A stretch of DNA of 64,000 nucleotides, taken from NCBI GenBank assembly GCA_003602285.1, contig QZVU01000001.1, forward strand, positions 620,001 to 684,000, in the 5' to 3' direction. The stretch comes from Arthrobacter frigidicola. GTDB taxonomy: Bacteria > Actinomycetota > Actinomycetes > Actinomycetales > Micrococcaceae. A program made the translations under genes and the position numbers. Under the pieces are notes generated by a model, which worked only from the letters and a program-made list of their open reading frames with translations, did not search any database and had not been told where the DNA came from. Shown here piece by piece: positions 63,665-64,000 of the stretch; within the stretch, counting starts at the first letter, position 1, and each line of letters starts with the position of its first letter.

Positions 63665-63712
63665 CGAGTAATTACTCGGAGTCCTCCAAAACAGTCGAGT
63701 ATTGACCACTCG
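63665..63712. promoter_or_regulatory. Paired CGAGT palindromes in the divergent region
   Basis: A perfect 14-bp palindrome CGAGTAATTACTCG (63665-63678) and, 17 bases on, CGAGT-N7-ACTCG (63696-63712). They lie within the 390-base divergent gap 63508-63897 between the histidine kinase and the secreted-protein gene. The gap is visibly more AT-rich than the genes. Operator candidates; the regulator is unknown. Confidence 0.5.
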
Positions 63713-63897
63713 CGACTATCCCCCGGGGCATTTCTAGCCTGAGTAAGTAATCAAAAACTGATGATTCTGCTGGGGAAACGTCAAGATTTGAGTCGGTCTC
63801 ACACGGCATTCGAGCGGTCCTTTGCAACGCCCTGCGTCTCCGCATTTCAGCCCCCCAGGAGTGGTCAGTTAAGCCCCCATCTGGTTGGAGAGCTGTC

Positions 63898-64000
63898 ATG
63901 AAATCAATCCTTACAACTGTCGGGCTCGTAGGCTTCGCCTTCGCTGCCACCACCGCTCCCGCCTACGCTGCACCGCCGACGCAGAATAATGCGTGCCATT
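63898..64000 (+). CDS. Secreted protein, 5' part (runs off the window)
   Basis: 34 codons visible from ATG 63898, preceded by GGAG seven bases upstream. MKSILTTVGLVGFAFAATTA then PAYA is a classic Sec signal peptide with cleavage expected after AYA. The mature start is APPTQNNACH with a Cys. The family cannot be identified from this fragment. Confidence 0.75.
   Translation, partial: MKSILTTVGLVGFAFAATTAPAYAAPPTQNNACH

Noticed and set aside
63672-63953. A 93-codon minus-strand frame in the last intergenic region
   Set aside because: It covers palindromes and the signal-peptide gene on the other strand, with no binding site or recognisable protein.

Overview
The window is 64 kb of very GC-rich, gene-dense bacterial chromosome. 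It looks like a high-GC Gram-positive actinobacterium of the order Micrococcales, probably an Arthrobacter-like Micrococcaceae. That is inference from gene content and codon bias: an NrtR-nadA-nadB-nadC-nadS operon, an ilvB leader-peptide attenuator, malate:quinone oxidoreductase, a SigF/SigB-type sigma factor, GTG/TTG starts and tRNAs without encoded CCA. I see no phage, insertion sequence, CRISPR array or replication origin.

Layout. 1-6.5 kb: the end of sbcC, two MFS transporters, a small acidic protein and a soluble Ser/Thr kinase. 6.6-10.6 kb: a 2-oxo-acid dehydrogenase operon (E1alpha, E1beta, a lone lipoyl-domain protein, an alpha/beta hydrolase) divergent from an Lrp/AsnC regulator. 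10.6-16.4 kb: the NAD operon nrtR-nadA-nadB-nadC-nadS behind a near-perfect palindromic operator. 16.5-28.3 kb: an SDR, a MarR/flavin-monooxygenase pair with its likely operator, an RND exporter, mqo, two lipoproteins, tRNA-Leu, a peroxiredoxin and a MarR regulator. 28.5-42.6 kb: a SigF-like sigma factor followed by a large heptose/glycan locus. 42.8-50.9 kb: a DHA2 exporter, an acyltransferase-SGNH protein of clearly lower GC, tRNA-Lys, a membrane histidine kinase and a 2-hydroxyacid dehydrogenase. 51-58.6 kb: branched-chain amino acid and serine synthesis (ilvD, 84-bp tandem repeats, leader peptide and attenuator, ilvB-ilvN-ilvC, serA). 58.6-64 kb: an acetamidase family protein, metG, an unknown helical protein coupled to a REC-GAF histidine kinase, and the start of a secreted protein.

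The most interesting system is the 29.4-42.4 kb locus. It encodes an apparent soluble route to a nucleotide-activated heptose (GmhA isomerase, HldE kinase/nucleotidyltransferase, GmhB phosphatase). It also has three GT9 (heptosyltransferase-fold) enzymes, three other glycosyltransferases, an SDR, an aldehyde dehydrogenase and a second complete HldE. The genes are stitched together by 4-base start/stop overlaps. Heptosyltransferase sets are classically parts of Gram-negative LPS core synthesis, so in this host they point to a heptose-containing glycan or glycoconjugate of unknown structure. The second half of the locus has a good match to a SigB/SigF-type promoter, and a sigma factor of that family is encoded 10 kb away.

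Other points of interest: an E2 component apparently split into separate lipoyl and hydrolase genes whose summed length matches fused AcoC-type proteins; a degenerate Nudix regulator with its operator; a Pro/Gly/Ala-rich insertion in the RND exporter; a histidine kinase whose receiver domain lacks the acidic pair and lysine; three candidate leaderless genes; and several strong inverted repeats whose binding proteins are unknown.
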